Below the pieces are notes generated by a model. It saw only the letters and a list, made by a program, of their open reading frames with translations. It did no database searches and was not told the origin of the DNA. The translations under genes were made by a program, and so were the position numbers. From the NCBI RefSeq assembly GCF_000963705.1, contig NZ_LAJY01000272.1:1-7423 (forward strand): a stretch of DNA of 7,423 nt. The letters run 5' to 3'. Positions within the stretch are counted from its first letter, which is position 1. Each line of letters begins with the position of its first letter. This stretch comes from Elstera litoralis (GTDB taxonomy: Bacteria; Pseudomonadota; Alphaproteobacteria; Elsterales; Elsteraceae). This document shows, in pieces, positions 6,566 to 7,423 of the stretch.

Positions 6566-7423
6566 TTGGCCGATAAAAGATATTCTGTCTTCATTAGTTC
6601 AACTTTTGAAGACTTGAAGGAAGAGCGGCAAGCGGTACAAGATTCGGTGATCCGTTCTGGAGATTTCCCAGTTCAGATGGAAACGTTCCCGGCAGCGGAC
6701 GAAGATCAATTTGCATTTATACAATCCTTGATAGATAAATGTGATTATTATGTTTTAATAGTGGCGGGCCGTTATGGCTCCATAGATGATGACGGCATCA
6801 GCTACACTGAAAAGGAGTATCGCTATGCCATTACCCGCGATATTCCTGTACTTGCGTTGGTACATGGCGACCGAGGAAGTATCCCAGCAGGCAAAAGTGA
6901 AGCGTCCCAAGAAGGTAAAGTGCGGCTTGCGGCTTTTATCTCGGATATTGAAAAAAATAGATTGCGAAAAACTTGGACGTCATGTGAGCAATTGAAGCTA
7001 GCTGTTCGTGAGGCGTTGGACCATGCAAAAGCAACTAAGCCTGCTGTAGGTTGGGTTCGAGGAGATACCATTGCAAGTGTTAAAATTCTGGAGGAATTAA
7101 ACGAGGTTCGTAAAGAAAATGTTAAATATCTTGAAACTATCGGAAGTTTTGATATAAATTTATCCCTGCCTCCGATTCCGTCTGCTGATGATGCGATTTG
7201 TGTAAATATTATTGGGATATCAAAAAAAATTGACAACAGAATAATGTATGGAAGTAACGCGAAGATTGAAACAACATGGATCTCGATGTTTCCTTTATAT
7301 TATGAAAATATATCCTATATCATTAATAATTACGATGGCGAGTTTTCATATTCTATTTACCGAGATGACTCTGCTGTACAAATTGGATCTGCTATTGCTG
7401 ACCAAGTTGCGGTTATTGACGCG
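6566..7423 (+). CDS. DUF4062 domain protein, C terminus beyond window (partial)
   Basis: The frame is open from TTG 6566 to the window edge (286 codons, no stop), so the gene is cut off. Residues 5-101 are a DUF4062 domain: RYSVFISSTFEDLKEER (5-21), ME-F at 38-41, CDYYVLIVAGRYGS (59-72), SYTEKEYRYA (79-88) and DIPVLALVHG (92-101). A helical part with KTWTSCEQL (135-143) and GWVRGD (162-167) closes the usual N-terminal module. A short charged helix (about 174-190) follows, then a beta-rich region (from about 193) that I do not recognise. The domain pattern resembles the TIR/nucleoside deoxyribosyltransferase fold, with E84 placed like the catalytic glutamate; that is inference. DUF4062 often occurs at the N terminus of NTPase-type conflict proteins. 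Base composition is much lower in GC than the upstream genes, with many ATA, TTA, AGA and AAA codons, suggesting horizontal acquisition. Confidence 0.85.
   Translation, partial: MADKRYSVFISSTFEDLKEERQAVQDSVIRSGDFPVQMETFPAADEDQFAFIQSLIDKCDYYVLIVAGRYGSIDDDGISYTEKEYRYAITRDIPVLALVHGDRGSIPAGKSEASQEGKVRLAAFISDIEKNRLRKTWTSCEQLKLAVREALDHAKATKPAVGWVRGDTIASVKILEELNEVRKENVKYLETIGSFDINLSLPPIPSADDAICVNIIGISKKIDNRIMYGSNAKIETTWISMFPLYYENISYIINNYDGEFSYSIYRDDSAVQIGSAIADQVAVIDA

Noticed and set aside
6823..7236. Minus-strand 137-codon frame, and plus-strand 6786-6995
   Set aside because: Both lie inside the continuous DUF4062 frame, which shows strong family motifs; they have none.

Overview
The window looks like a GC-rich alphaproteobacterial chromosome, most likely Rhodospirillales-like. 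The grounds are a tRNA-Thr(GGU) of alphaproteobacterial form, two families known mainly from Alphaproteobacteria (DUF2948 and UPF0262), a short-form HisG, and a murA / DUF2948 / his / UPF0262 gene order. The genus cannot be decided from the sequence. All identifications come from reading the translations; no database search was run.

Layout. Positions 1-83 hold nothing I can support. A tRNA-Thr lies on the minus strand (84-158), with a plausible sigma70-type promoter at 206-234. On the plus strand a 64-residue basic protein (319-513) precedes a tight housekeeping cluster: dcd (594-1148), murA (1174-2463), a DUF2948 protein (2460-2906), hisG (2907-3572), hisD (3556-4860) and a UPF0262 protein (4857-5330). 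From murA onward every junction is an overlap or abuts directly, so this reads as one translationally coupled operon. It joins pyrimidine nucleotide supply, the first committed step of peptidoglycan synthesis, and the first and last steps of histidine synthesis.

After UPF0262 the character changes. A 213-base gap (5331-5543) holds two REP-like hairpin units in opposite orientation around an AT-rich core. Next comes an AEC-family (auxin efflux carrier type) membrane transporter (5544-6473). From about 6474 the DNA becomes clearly AT-richer, and a gene starting with TTG at 6566 runs open to the window edge. It encodes a DUF4062-type protein, cut off after 286 residues.

The housekeeping block is ordinary and well supported. 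The part worth attention is the right end: a repeat-marked break after the conserved cluster, then a compositionally foreign gene for a TIR/deoxyribosyltransferase-like DUF4062 protein that may belong to a conflict (defence) system. Its C-terminal half and partners lie outside the window, so no complete new system can be demonstrated here.
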